A stretch of DNA of 64,000 bases from Gordonia lacunae (GTDB taxonomy: Bacteria > Actinomycetota > Actinomycetes > Mycobacteriales > Mycobacteriaceae). The position numbers and the translations under genes were made by a program. Under the pieces are notes generated by a model. It was not told the origin of the DNA. It made no database searches and saw only the letters and a list, made by a program, of their open reading frames with translations. The DNA lies in the NCBI RefSeq assembly GCF_002149015.1, contig NZ_NGFO01000005.1, positions 124,001 to 188,000 of the forward strand, read 5' to 3'. Every line of letters begins with the position of its first letter. Within the stretch, counting starts at the first letter, position 1. Of the stretch, positions 1 through 8,902 are shown piece by piece.

Positions 1-100
1 GAGCGGGCAATCGAGTCACGGATGCCCGTGCGCATCCACCATCGGCACGTCATGGCGAATGATGTGCCGGCACATCATGTCCGAGCGACAGGAGATCGCC

Positions 101-241
101 ATGACCGCACTGCTCCTCGCGATCGTCAGCGGCGTCGTCCTGCTCGTCGTCGTCGCGCGTACACTGATCGTCACCATCCGGGACGACCGCGGCCGCGTGC
201 CGCATCGCGCGGCCTACGACACCCGACGACCGTTCCCATGA
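101..241 (+). CDS. small single-pass membrane protein, unknown function
   Basis: This is a 46-residue reading frame. Residues 3-22 are almost entirely Leu/Val/Ala/Ile and would form one membrane helix. A short basic tail rich in Arg, Asp and Pro follows. The ATG at 101 is preceded by an AGGAGAT-like ribosome site (positions 89-95), which favours it over the in-frame ATG at 59. No family is recognised. It converges on the sugar-phosphate transferase gene that ends at 300. It could be a chance frame, but a strong ribosome site plus a clean hydrophobic helix makes a real small protein plausible. Confidence 0.45.
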   Translation: MTALLLAIVSGVVLLVVVARTLIVTIRDDRGRVPHRAAYDTRRPFP

Positions 242-299
242 CGATCCCCATCGCGTGGCCGACGCTCGTGGGTCGCGACCTTCTCCCCGTCACCTCGAC

Positions 300-1874
300 T
301 CACTCCGCCTTCTTGAGCACTGCCAGCACGGTCAGGAGAAGGATCTTGATGTCGAGCCACAGCGACCAGTTCTCGATGTAGTAGTTGTCCCACTCGGCGC
401 GGTCGGCGATGGAGGTCTGCCCGCGGAGACCGTGCACCTGAGCCCATCCGGTGACGCCTGCCTTCACGCGGTGGCGTTCGCCGTACCGCCGGATCTGCAC
501 CTCGAACAGCGAGACGTATTCCGGACGCTCGGGTCGCGGACCCACGAGACTCATGTCGCCGCGGATCACGTTGAGCAACTGGGGCAGTTCGTCCATCGAC
601 GTCGACCGCATGATCTTGCCGATCTTGGTGCGGCGGTCGACGCCCTCGACGCCGCCGGGAGCGCTGCCCGCGGTCGGTCGGAACTTCTCCGCGTCCGGAT
701 CCTCGGGTCGCATCGAGCGGAACTTCAGACAGTCGAACACCCGCGCGTTGCGGCCCACCCGAGGCTGCGCGAAGAAGATCGGCCCGGGTGAGCTCAACCG
801 CACCAGCAGCATGAGAGTCAGGAACAGCGGTGAGATCGCCGCCAGAATCAGGGCCCCGACCACCCGGTCCCCGATGTGCTTGGTGCGGAACTGCCATCCG
901 CGCGGGTTGGTGTGCGGGACCGACATCAGGGGCAGCCCGCCGATGTGGTCGACCCGGCTGCGGCGTCCGACGACGTCGAACATGCGCGGCACGATCCACA
1001 CCTTGACCCCGTGCCGGTGGGCGATACGGACGGCGGCGGTGAGTCTTTCGACATTGGTGACCGCGAAAGCCACGACCAGGACCTCGGCCTTCGTCGCCCG
1101 GATCGCCTCGTCGAGTTCGTCCACCCCACCGAGCTGCGCGATCTCGTTGGTGGGGCCCTCGTCCCGGTCGGCGCGGGGTGGCGCGCTGGCGGCCAGGATG
1201 CCGACCGGCCGGAGACCGTGCTCCGGCGCGGCGACCATGCGGCCCACCACCTGTGCGGTGATCGGTCCGTCGCCGATGATCAGCGTGGGAGACAGCAGGT
1301 GCCCGTTCTTGCGCAGGCTCCGCTGGATGATGTCGCGGAGGAGACGACCGAACGGAACCCAGAACAGCGCCGACACCCACACTTTGGTGACCGCGGCGCC
1401 GGGTCTGTCGTCGGAGTAGGACAGGAGCAGCGAGCACAGCAGGATCATCGCGGCGATCGTGCAGCCGGTCATGACCCGCCCGACCTCGTCGAGGAAGCGG
1501 CGGTTCAGGCCGCGGCGGTACACCCCGCGCAAGGTGAAGATGACGACGAGGATCGGCACGAAGAGGACGAGCGTCCACAACGGCGGATTGGCTCCACTGC
1601 CGCTGTTCACCCACCAGATCCCCATGGCCAGGGCGATCGTCGCGGAGACCACGTCGATCGACACGGTCACCATCGTGCTCAGGGGATCGTCGCGGATCAG
1701 CTCGTGGAAGGTGCGCCGGCCACTCGGTGGCGCGGACGCGGGGGCACGCATCGTCGTCTGCGGGATCTCGGCCTGCGATACACGGGTCGACAAGTCCACT
1801 CCATCCGAAACAACAGCCCCCCGTCTCGACGATTGTAGGTGCACACGGCAGTCCCGCGTGCGCCTACCGGGCAC
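300..1874 (-). CDS. exopolysaccharide initiating sugar-phosphate transferase (polyprenol glycosylphosphotransferase)
   Basis: It transfers a sugar-1-phosphate to undecaprenyl (or decaprenyl) phosphate at the inner membrane, the first step of a lipid-linked repeat unit. The 524-residue frame has several N-terminal membrane helices (about residues 65-190), a central Rossmann-like CoA-binding-type region, another helix near residue 335, and a C-terminal bacterial sugar transferase domain. Family signatures visible are SSPGPIFF, KFRSM, SMDELPQLLNV, GDMSLVGPRPE and the closing VKAGVTGWAQ. The true start is uncertain: the first 25 residues look non-coding, and a GTG at 1799 or ATG at 1751 may be used. 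It is the last gene of the minus-strand polysaccharide cluster. The sugar cannot be told from sequence. Confidence 0.9.
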   Translation of the reverse strand: MPGRRTRDCRVHLQSSRRGAVVSDGVDLSTRVSQAEIPQTTMRAPASAPPSGRRTFHELIRDDPLSTMVTVSIDVVSATIALAMGIWWVNSGSGANPPLWTLVLFVPILVVIFTLRGVYRRGLNRRFLDEVGRVMTGCTIAAMILLCSLLLSYSDDRPGAAVTKVWVSALFWVPFGRLLRDIIQRSLRKNGHLLSPTLIIGDGPITAQVVGRMVAAPEHGLRPVGILAASAPPRADRDEGPTNEIAQLGGVDELDEAIRATKAEVLVVAFAVTNVERLTAAVRIAHRHGVKVWIVPRMFDVVGRRSRVDHIGGLPLMSVPHTNPRGWQFRTKHIGDRVVGALILAAISPLFLTLMLLVRLSSPGPIFFAQPRVGRNARVFDCLKFRSMRPEDPDAEKFRPTAGSAPGGVEGVDRRTKIGKIMRSTSMDELPQLLNVIRGDMSLVGPRPERPEYVSLFEVQIRRYGERHRVKAGVTGWAQVHGLRGQTSIADRAEWDNYYIENWSLWLDIKILLLTVLAVLKKAE

Positions 1875-1925
1875 GTGTTGGGCACCGAATGCTCACCGCC
1901 AGGTCACGAGGCCTCGCGATCGGTG

Positions 1926-2600
1926 TCACCGCCCGAAGATGAGCTCCTGGACCAGGATCGAGAGATCGGACATGAGCTGGACCTCCGCGGAGGACCAGTG
2001 GTGCGGTTCGGAATCCCAGGCGCAGAACGTGCCGATGACATGTCCCTCGTCGTCGGCGAGCGGGATGCCGAGATAGGCGGTCACCTCGCCGCTGACGGCG
2101 GTCGGATGATCGGCGAGCAGAGCGTGGTCGGCGATGTCGTCGATGATCAGGGGTGAACCACTGACCACCGGGAGGACGCAGAGCGAGTCGACCAGCGATC
2201 GGGTGCCGGGGCCTTCGGGACTACCGGAGCGGAAGGCGATCGCCGCGGTCGCCTGCTCCTCCGGGGTGATGAGGTTGACCGCGACATGCGGAACGCCCAC
2301 GGCGTCGATCGTGAGACGGATGGTCTCGTCGAGGTTGTGGGTCGGCGGGTCGTCGAGGAGCCCGCTGTCCTTCAGGGCGCGCATGCGCGCGGGATCGGAC
2401 AGGACCGCGTGGAGCGTCCTGGCCACGTCCGGGTTGCGTCCGCGTACCGCCTCGAGCACGGCGAGCAGGCCTGCCTCGGGGGACGTGTCGAAGAGTGCGG
2501 CCAGCCGGTCGGCGTCCGTGGCAGTTCCGGAGTCGGGAGCGGGTTCGTCGACGGGGTCCACCGTGTTCTCGCCCTCGTCGGGGTTCACACTCATACTCAC
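1926..2600 (-). CDS. GAF domain protein
   Basis: This 224-residue protein has an acidic, Pro-rich N-terminus (residues 1-30), a helical linker, and a C-terminal GAF domain (about residues 90-222). The GAF part shows the typical end pattern of a strand, AYLGIPL, then GHVIGTFCAWD. GAF domains bind small molecules such as nucleotides or haem, or sense redox state. No output domain is attached, so it may act as a partner subunit or enzyme. The start is GTG at 2600, just after GAGAGGA; an in-frame ATG at 2594 is the alternative. It lies between the lipase and the sugar-phosphate transferase in the polysaccharide cluster, so a regulatory role there is possible but unproven. Confidence 0.75.
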   Translation of the reverse strand: MSMSVNPDEGENTVDPVDEPAPDSGTATDADRLAALFDTSPEAGLLAVLEAVRGRNPDVARTLHAVLSDPARMRALKDSGLLDDPPTHNLDETIRLTIDAVGVPHVAVNLITPEEQATAAIAFRSGSPEGPGTRSLVDSLCVLPVVSGSPLIIDDIADHALLADHPTAVSGEVTAYLGIPLADDEGHVIGTFCAWDSEPHHWSSAEVQLMSDLSILVQELIFGR

Positions 2601-2640
2601 TCCTCTCGCTGCCCGGATCGACCGGGCACGCGCACACGAT

Positions 2641-3858
2641 TCACGCGCAGGTGTTCGGTGGGCGCTGTCCTGATCGCACGGCCCTGACCCAGTCGGTCGC
2701 CGACGAGCCGATGTCGAGTATGCCGTGCGGTTGATCGCGGACCCTGATCGCAGTGATCACATCACCCAGGCGACATGCCCGGTCGATGGCCGCCGCGGTC
2801 CACGGGGCGGGGATCACGTCGTCGGAGTCGCTGTAGGCCACCAGCATCGGCGCGGAGGCCCGTTCACGGGGCAGACTCACCTCGCGCAGCCACATCCGGA
2901 GCCGATCGGTCGCCGCGTCGTCGACGGGCCGGTAGTCCTCCGGTCGGGTCTCCTCGACGACGGCCTGCTTCTGCACGAGCGCGGCGTCGTTGCACTCGAG
3001 GAAGATCCCGAAGCCCTGCTGCAGTGGTCCGTGCACGTAATCGTCGATGACGAGGTCGGGATGGATGGTCTTCAATCCGGTCAGCACGAGCGGGAGGAAC
3101 GCGATCTGCTCGGGCGTGAGGGTGCCGGCGGCCATCGCGTCGGCCAGCGGCGCGACATCGAGCGCGGGACTCATGCTCACCGTGCCCCGCAGGGTCAGAC
3201 CACGACCGTAGGTGTCGGCGATCTCGTTGGCATGGAAGATCGCATGTCCGCCCTGCGACACCCCGAAGCCCCACCACTGGTCGCTGGTGCCGTCGACGAC
3301 CGTCCGGGTCGCCCGGACCGCATCGATGATGTCGTTCGCGGCCGGTGCCGGGTCGAGATAGCGATGCGGCCCGGGGGTGCCGAGTCCTCGATAGTCGGTC
3401 TGGACGACGACGAACCCCTGCTCGAGCAGCGACGCGATGAGCCCGACGGTGCCCAGCAGGTTGCCGTACAGCGAGGGGGCGCAAGTACCCGCGGTGCCGG
3501 TCGTCGGGTGTCCGACCGCCAGGATCTCCCACCCGCCCGCAGGTGCCCGTCCGCGCGGCACGAACGCGGCGGCCGAGACGGGAACCAGCTCACCGCTGAC
3601 CGGATCGGTGGACAGGTACCGGAATCGCACGGTCCGGTCGACGATGCGCCGCAGTGCGATGTACGCGTCGGTCGGCATGGGCGACCCCACCAGATCGCCT
3701 GCCGACGTCCCCGCCGGGGCGTCGAGATCCGGCGACCCGCCGTCCGACGCGGGGCCGGCGGACGACGAACACGCGGCGGCGAGCAGGACGGTGACGACGA
3801 GGAGAGCCATGACCACGGCCGCAGGCGGGCGCCCGGCACGCCGCGACGTCGCCCTCAT
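2641..3858 (-). CDS. exported lipoprotein lipase/esterase (secretory lipase family)
   Basis: This is an alpha/beta hydrolase of 405 residues. It begins with a lipoprotein signal peptide: basic residues, a hydrophobic stretch (13-29) and the lipobox LLAAAC with Cys30. The nucleophile elbow is GVSQGG. A YSDSDDVIP segment probably carries the acid and QPHGILD the catalytic His, the layout of the secretory (LIP) lipase family of actinobacteria and fungi. The start codon overlaps the stop of the upstream acyltransferase (ATGA), so the two are translationally coupled. In that setting it may remove or remodel acyl groups on the exported glycan, or release fatty acids outside the cell. The substrate is inferred only. 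Confidence 0.85.
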   Translation of the reverse strand: MRATSRRAGRPPAAVVMALLVVTVLLAAACSSSAGPASDGGSPDLDAPAGTSAGDLVGSPMPTDAYIALRRIVDRTVRFRYLSTDPVSGELVPVSAAAFVPRGRAPAGGWEILAVGHPTTGTAGTCAPSLYGNLLGTVGLIASLLEQGFVVVQTDYRGLGTPGPHRYLDPAPAANDIIDAVRATRTVVDGTSDQWWGFGVSQGGHAIFHANEIADTYGRGLTLRGTVSMSPALDVAPLADAMAAGTLTPEQIAFLPLVLTGLKTIHPDLVIDDYVHGPLQQGFGIFLECNDAALVQKQAVVEETRPEDYRPVDDAATDRLRMWLREVSLPRERASAPMLVAYSDSDDVIPAPWTAAAIDRACRLGDVITAIRVRDQPHGILDIGSSATDWVRAVRSGQRPPNTCA

Positions 3859-5126
3859 GATCGAGTGAGCAGGTGATCCAGCAGGGACACCGGGTCTTCA
3901 CAGAGATGGTCGAGAGCCGCTTCGATCACCGGGCGCCCGACGAAGTCGCTGCAGAAGGTCGTGGTGAAGCTGCGCGAACCGTCGATCTCACTGACGAGCA
4001 TGCTCGCCGCATCCGGTCCGTCGGGTTCGACGTAGGCGAAGAGGTGGTGCGATGCCGACGCGGGTTCCCACGGCAGGTCGCCGAAGATCCCGATCCGGCC
4101 CAGGTCGCTGACCGACAGCCGTAACCGGTCGGGCACTTCGACCCGGGTGGGTGCCGTCTCCTCGCCGGGTGTCGCCGGACGAAGCCGCATCCGAAGTTCA
4201 CCCGCGGCCAGAATGGCTGCAGGCCAACCTGATTCGGCGACCGCGCGAATCCGGTCCCCGATCTCTGTCGGTGTCGCGTCGGGCGGGAGGCGCAGTGGGA
4301 TGCCGACCGCGAAGTTCCCGTGGTCCTCGGCGTGCTCGGCGTCGAGATAGCGGCGACAGTCGAACAGGATCTGGGTGCGGTCGTCGAGCACCACCCCCTG
4401 CGCGGACAGCGCCGCGCGCCACAGCGCGACGGTCACCGCCGCCGACGACATCCGGACGCCCGTGTCGGCGATCGCACGCGTGAGTTCGGCGGTCTGCCCC
4501 GGACGCATCGCGGCGGTGACGGCGCAGCGGGTCGAGCGCCAGTCGTCGATCGTGCGCCGGGGCGCGTCGACGGGCGGTGCCGCGTTGGCGGCGCGCAGGC
4601 GAACGATGTCACGGAGGCGTCGCGGATGCCGCAGCACGTGCCGGCGCAGTGCCTGCCACGCCGCGTCGGACGGCAACGATCGTTCGAATCGCTCGGCCAT
4701 CGGGAACTCGTGGCGGCTCGCCACGCCGGCGATCTGCTCGATGCCGAGGCGGCCGTCGCCCATGCCGTGGGTGTGGTCGATGACCAGCCAGTGGCCGCAC
4801 ACCAGCACCTCCAGCCGGGGCAGCGGTTCGGGGCGGTTGCGCAGGTGCGTCATGAGGTCGCCGACCGGCAGATCGGCGAGGTCGGGGCGCTCGACGACCC
4901 GCGGCAGGGTCGCCACGTCGTGGGCCCAGCTCGCCGACGCCGGATCAGGGACGAGACTCAGTCTCGACGTCGGTGTCCACGCCCGGGTCAGCCGGGTCCG
5001 GATGACCTCGATGTCCAGCGGTGCCATCGGACCGGTCACCGAGATCGTCCGGGAGGTGGCCAACGCACGGTCGAGGACGGACGCGCGCCGGCGGCCGGAC
5101 GTCCCGGTGGTCCTAGAGCGCGGCAT
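3855..5126 (-). CDS. condensation-domain-like acyltransferase (PapA-type)
   Basis: The 423-residue protein carries the HxxxDG active-site motif of the condensation/CoA-dependent acyltransferase superfamily (HGMGDG, His120 to Gly125) and a C-terminal SDLGRIGIF segment like the second structural motif of PapA enzymes. The frame is open further upstream, but that part overlaps the preceding glycosyltransferase; the ATG at 5126 overlaps its stop by only 14 bases and is the likely start. Such enzymes join acyl groups to hydroxyls or amines, often on cell-envelope glycolipids in mycolata. Placed between a glycosyltransferase and a secreted lipase in a polysaccharide cluster, it probably acylates the glycan or a lipid-linked precursor. 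Acyl donor and acceptor are unknown. Confidence 0.75.
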   Translation of the reverse strand: MPRSRTTGTSGRRRASVLDRALATSRTISVTGPMAPLDIEVIRTRLTRAWTPTSRLSLVPDPASASWAHDVATLPRVVERPDLADLPVGDLMTHLRNRPEPLPRLEVLVCGHWLVIDHTHGMGDGRLGIEQIAGVASRHEFPMAERFERSLPSDAAWQALRRHVLRHPRRLRDIVRLRAANAAPPVDAPRRTIDDWRSTRCAVTAAMRPGQTAELTRAIADTGVRMSSAAVTVALWRAALSAQGVVLDDRTQILFDCRRYLDAEHAEDHGNFAVGIPLRLPPDATPTEIGDRIRAVAESGWPAAILAAGELRMRLRPATPGEETAPTRVEVPDRLRLSVSDLGRIGIFGDLPWEPASASHHLFAYVEPDGPDAASMLVSEIDGSRSFTTTFCSDFVGRPVIEAALDHLCEDPVSLLDHLLTRS

Positions 5127-6219
5127 CGACGACCTCGCGCATCTCGTCGCGGAACCGTTCGCGCCGGAATCGCTCGGCCCAGGACCGGATCTCGGAGCGG
5201 TCGAAGTCGTCGACGGCGAAGTCGCGCAGCGCGGCCGCCAGACGTTCGACGATCTCGTCGTCGGTGCCGGGGTCGATGAGCCGGCCGGTCGATCCGGGCA
5301 CGACGGTGTCGAGCGCACCGCCCTCCCCGAGGGCGATGACGGGGGTGCCGGTGGCCATCGCCTCGACGGGCACGATGCCGAAGTCCTCGATACCCGGCAT
5401 CAGGACGGCCTTCGCGCTGCGATGCAGGTTCAGCAGCGTGTCGTGCGGCACGCGGCCGAGGAACGTCGTCTTCGGCCCGGCGAGTTCCCGGCACTGGTCC
5501 ATCGCCCGGCCGTCACCGGCGACGACGAGCCGGACGTCGGCGCGGGCGGCCGCCGCGATGGCGAGGTCGGGCCGCTTGTACGGGACCAGCCGACCGGCCA
5601 GGAGGTAGAAGTCCTCGCGTGGCACCGCGGGATCGGGGGTGAAACCGTCGAGGTCGACCGGCGGGTGCACGACGACCGACTCGCGTCCCCACTGCTGGCG
5701 GATGCGCTCGGCGACCGCCGACGAGTTCGCCACGATGGTGTGCAGGCGCGGAGCGGCACCGACCTCGCAGCGCCGGGCGACCACCGACAGTGTGGACAGG
5801 ATCGCCGCGCCGGCGGCGCCGCCTCCCTCGCCGGCCCGGAGCGACGGGTCCCAGGCCCAGCGGGCGGGACTGTGCACATAGGCGATGACCGGGGCCTGGG
5901 TCGCGTGCACGGCCTGGGTGGCGAAGGCGTGGTGGCTGGTGACGACCGCGTCGGCATCCTGTAGCGGCATCCGCCGGAAGGCGAGCGGCATCAGTGGGAG
6001 CAGCGGCGCGTAGCTGCGCTCACCCAGCAGACGGTAGGCGCGATTGAGCGACGAGGTGATCGGCGGTTCGGTCAACCCGGCCGGGATACCGGCGGGCCGG
6101 GCGATCGGCGCGTGCACCTCGACGTGTGGCCACGTCGCGGCCAGCTGTTCGACGACGTGCTCGGATCCGGCTATCTCCGTGAGTCGTTCGTGGACGACGG
6201 CGATGCGGTCACCGGGCAT
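5113..6219 (-). CDS. glycosyltransferase family 4
   Basis: This is a cytosolic GT-B-fold enzyme of 368 residues. The N-terminal domain opens with RIAVVHERLTEIAGSEH, typical of GT4 mannosyl/galactosyl-type transferases. The C-terminal nucleotide-sugar domain shows LVAGRLVPYKRPDLAI, LGRVPHD and the E-x7-E signature in EDFGIVPVEAMATGTPVIAL. It should add one sugar to the lipid-linked repeat unit. The ATG at 6219 lies 12 bases after GGGAG; an in-frame ATG at 6231 is the alternative. Both overlap the end of the Wzz-like gene, and the 3' end overlaps the acyltransferase, so the three genes are tightly coupled. Donor sugar is not predictable. Confidence 0.88.
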   Translation of the reverse strand: MPGDRIAVVHERLTEIAGSEHVVEQLAATWPHVEVHAPIARPAGIPAGLTEPPITSSLNRAYRLLGERSYAPLLPLMPLAFRRMPLQDADAVVTSHHAFATQAVHATQAPVIAYVHSPARWAWDPSLRAGEGGGAAGAAILSTLSVVARRCEVGAAPRLHTIVANSSAVAERIRQQWGRESVVVHPPVDLDGFTPDPAVPREDFYLLAGRLVPYKRPDLAIAAAARADVRLVVAGDGRAMDQCRELAGPKTTFLGRVPHDTLLNLHRSAKAVLMPGIEDFGIVPVEAMATGTPVIALGEGGALDTVVPGSTGRLIDPGTDDEIVERLAAALRDFAVDDFDRSEIRSWAERFRRERFRDEMREVVDAAL

Positions 6220-7600
6220 TGCTGCCCACATCTCCCGGTGCGGCCCGGAACCGGTCCGGATCGACCGGGTTGGTTCCGGGATCGTCGTGCGCTGCAGCAG
6301 GTGTCATGGGTGTGGCGGCCTCGGTTCTCGGTGCGGCTGTGTCCCCGGCGCTCTCGACCCCGGCACTGTCGTCGGGGACCACGTCGGCGGGGCTGGACAA
6401 GGCAGGCGCGGGAGGCTGCTTCCCCGTGCGCTGCACGATCAGATGTCGAGTCGCCCCGATGGTCGCGAGCTGGGACAGGGCCTGCTCGGCGGCCTTGCGG
6501 TCGCGTCCCGACGACGACACGACGACGACCGCGAGCGCGAGGTCTCCCGGATCGACACGCTGCCACCAGGCCTCGGTGATGGAGTGCCGGGCGACGCGCA
6601 GACGATGTCCGTTCAGCGCGTCGTCCGTGGGCGGGACGAGGTCGCCGATCAGGCGATCGGCGTCGACGTGCTCACCGGTGAGGATCACCGCGGTCTGGGC
6701 GCGGCGATGGCGTTGCGCGAACGCGGGCAGCAGGGTCGACGGCAACGCCGGTTCGCCGCGCCGTCCGTAGGTGAGCTGCGCGCCGTACCGGTGCGCGACG
6801 CGGCGGGCCCAGATCGGATTCGGTCTGCGACCGACCCGCCCGCGGAACAGTACGAGCAGCTCGGCCGCGACGATCGTCGCGGCGATACCGGCGACCGCGG
6901 CCTCCTGGGCGGGCTTGGGGGCGACGGGGACCTCGCTCACCGACGGCGCCGCCAGGATCGTGAGCGTGTCCGACGACGAGTTCTGCAGGCGGGTCAGCTG
7001 CGAGTCGAGATCGGCGAGGGTGGCGTCGGACTCCACCTTCGCGTCACTGCGGTCGGGCAGCGCGCGGTTGCGGACCCGCTCGGCGGTCACCTGCGCGCGC
7101 AGCTGATCGATCTGCCGGGTGATGTCACGGGCATGCGTGGACAGGGATGCGGCCGAGATGGCGGTGACCATCGCGCGGACGACGTCCTCGGCCTGCTCGC
7201 TCGTCGGCGCCGTGGCGGTGAAGTCCATCAGCGTGGGTGCGGTGCCCGGGGTCGTGGTGACATGCGAACTCAACTCGCTTGTGCTCCACCCGGTGTCGAC
7301 CTGGGTCAGCACCTGCCGCAGCACGTTCTCGTCGGTGGACAGCGCCACGAACGGGGCACGCAACTGTTCGACGAAGGCGTCGCCGGGGATGATCGTGCCG
7401 GCGGGCGTGATCTCGGCGACGACCGTGGCCGAGTACTCCTCGGCGACCAGCGCGGTGCGCAGCGCGAACACCGAGGCGCCGACGAGGATGCCGATCAGGA
7501 TGGCCGGGACGGCGACGCGGACGAGATCACGGAAGTGCCCGAACAGGTCGACCGAGGGCGGCGCATCGCGTCGCCCGGCGGCATCGAAGCTGGAGGTCAC
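6209..7600 (-). CDS. Wzz-like polysaccharide chain-length/co-polymerase membrane protein
   Basis: This 463-residue protein has the Wzz architecture. A short cytoplasmic N-terminus is followed by a membrane helix at about residues 32-50, a long extracytoplasmic region with coiled-coil-like helices (residues 55-225), and a second helix near residues 230-250 flanked by Pro-rich sequence. The remaining cytoplasmic C-terminal part (about 260-463) is Ala/Pro-rich. It shows no Walker A tyrosine-kinase motif, so it is not a fused BY-kinase. It should set chain length for the polymerase encoded at 12497-13897. The GTG start at 7600 has AGGAGAT upstream. A 148-base gap separates it from the glycoside hydrolase gene, so it may have its own promoter. 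Confidence 0.75.
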   Translation of the reverse strand: MTSSFDAAGRRDAPPSVDLFGHFRDLVRVAVPAILIGILVGASVFALRTALVAEEYSATVVAEITPAGTIIPGDAFVEQLRAPFVALSTDENVLRQVLTQVDTGWSTSELSSHVTTTPGTAPTLMDFTATAPTSEQAEDVVRAMVTAISAASLSTHARDITRQIDQLRAQVTAERVRNRALPDRSDAKVESDATLADLDSQLTRLQNSSSDTLTILAAPSVSEVPVAPKPAQEAAVAGIAATIVAAELLVLFRGRVGRRPNPIWARRVAHRYGAQLTYGRRGEPALPSTLLPAFAQRHRRAQTAVILTGEHVDADRLIGDLVPPTDDALNGHRLRVARHSITEAWWQRVDPGDLALAVVVVSSSGRDRKAAEQALSQLATIGATRHLIVQRTGKQPPAPALSSPADVVPDDSAGVESAGDTAAPRTEAATPMTPAAAHDDPGTNPVDPDRFRAAPGDVGSNAR

Positions 7601-7748
7601 GCGCCTATCTCCTGTGGTGTCGGATCCCCCCGACCATCCCCGGACATTGCAGTGCTCGATCAGCTGTCAGTTCACCATAACCAACGATGACCGCGACGGT
7701 GGTCGAGGTGAACGGGCGTGGCGTGTGTGCGACAGACGATCTCGCGTG

Positions 7749-8840
7749 TCACCGGTTCGCCAGCATGGTGTACGCCTGCTTCGGCGACCAGTCCCGGCGG
7801 ACCAGCCCGAAGTTGTGTTCGAGGTTGTTCGGGTCGGTGCCTGCGTCTCGCAGCGAGTACACGAACAACGGCCCGAGCCAGGGCGCGTCGGTCTGGGCGC
7901 CGATGGCTATCGCGATGCTCTGCGCCTGAACGTCTTCGGTGACCGCGTTGGTGCCGGTGCCGGTCGGCGCGCCGAACTCGGTCATCCAGATCTTCTTGCC
8001 GCCGTCACCCGCGGCGACCATCACGTCGCGCATGTCCCACATCCGGGCCGCGGTGCTCCACGATGCCGCGGCGGGGTCGTTGGGCAGCGCCGGATAGGTG
8101 TAGGGATGCACACCCAGTGCGTCCAGGGATTGGTTGAACCCGCCCTGATACAGGGTGCGCACGAACGTCAACGGCGCGATGTCGCGGCCGTTGTCGGTGC
8201 CGGGCGCCAGGCCGCCGGAGATCACCGCGGCGCCCGGGACCGCCCTCTTGATGGCGGCGTACGACGCGGTGAGCAGACGCCCGTATTCGCCTGCGTTCGC
8301 GCGAGGGAGCCAGTAGTTCGCGAGGTTCGGCTCGTTCCAGATCTCCCAGACCGCTATCGAGTCGGCATACCGCTGCGCCGCGGCCGCGGCGAAGGAGGCG
8401 AAGACGTTGGGGTCGGCGGGACGGTAATGGCTGTTGCGGGGGAAGTCGGACGCGCGTGCCGCCCACAACGGGGTGTAGGTCACCAGGCCCAACGGGCACA
8501 TTCCGTGGGCGACGACGGCGTTGACCACGCGATCGATGGGGGCCCAGTTGCGTTGCCCGCGCCGCGGTTCGACGACGGACCAGTCCACGTCGAGGCGGAC
8601 CGACCACATCCCGAGATCCTTGGCCACCGACAGCTCTCGATTCAGATCCGCATCGGACGCGCTCAGCAGAGCGGCGCCCGGGGAGGCCGCGATCTGACGG
8701 TCGCCGCCCGCGAGTGAACATGCGGCCGGTGCGGAATGGGCGTCGCTGCGCACCCACACGATGGCGGTGAGGGTTGCGACGAGGATGCACACGTACGTGA
8801 ATGCCGACCGGGTGGCCCGACCGTGCAGGGACCGTGTCAT
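7749..8840 (-). CDS. exported clan GH-A glycoside hydrolase (cellulase/GH39-GH5-like)
   Basis: This 363-residue protein has an N-terminal signal or anchor helix (residues 14-31). A TIM-barrel glycoside hydrolase domain follows. The acid/base Glu is in EIWNEPN (Glu170), and the nucleophile Glu is in WMTEFGAP (Glu288), the spacing expected for retaining clan GH-A enzymes. Other barrel signatures are VRLDVDWSVVEP and GVHPYTYP. Acting outside the membrane, it could trim or release the polysaccharide made by this cluster, as glycanases in Wzy-type loci do. The target linkage cannot be assigned. The ATG at 8840 sits 62 bases downstream of the preceding glycosyltransferase. Confidence 0.82.
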   Translation of the reverse strand: MTRSLHGRATRSAFTYVCILVATLTAIVWVRSDAHSAPAACSLAGGDRQIAASPGAALLSASDADLNRELSVAKDLGMWSVRLDVDWSVVEPRRGQRNWAPIDRVVNAVVAHGMCPLGLVTYTPLWAARASDFPRNSHYRPADPNVFASFAAAAAQRYADSIAVWEIWNEPNLANYWLPRANAGEYGRLLTASYAAIKRAVPGAAVISGGLAPGTDNGRDIAPLTFVRTLYQGGFNQSLDALGVHPYTYPALPNDPAAASWSTAARMWDMRDVMVAAGDGGKKIWMTEFGAPTGTGTNAVTEDVQAQSIAIAIGAQTDAPWLGPLFVYSLRDAGTDPNNLEHNFGLVRRDWSPKQAYTMLANR

Positions 8841-8902
8841 GGATGGCGCCTATCTGACGAGACGCGCCGCGCGCGTCACAGGTTCCGGTCGCGGACTTCT
8901 GC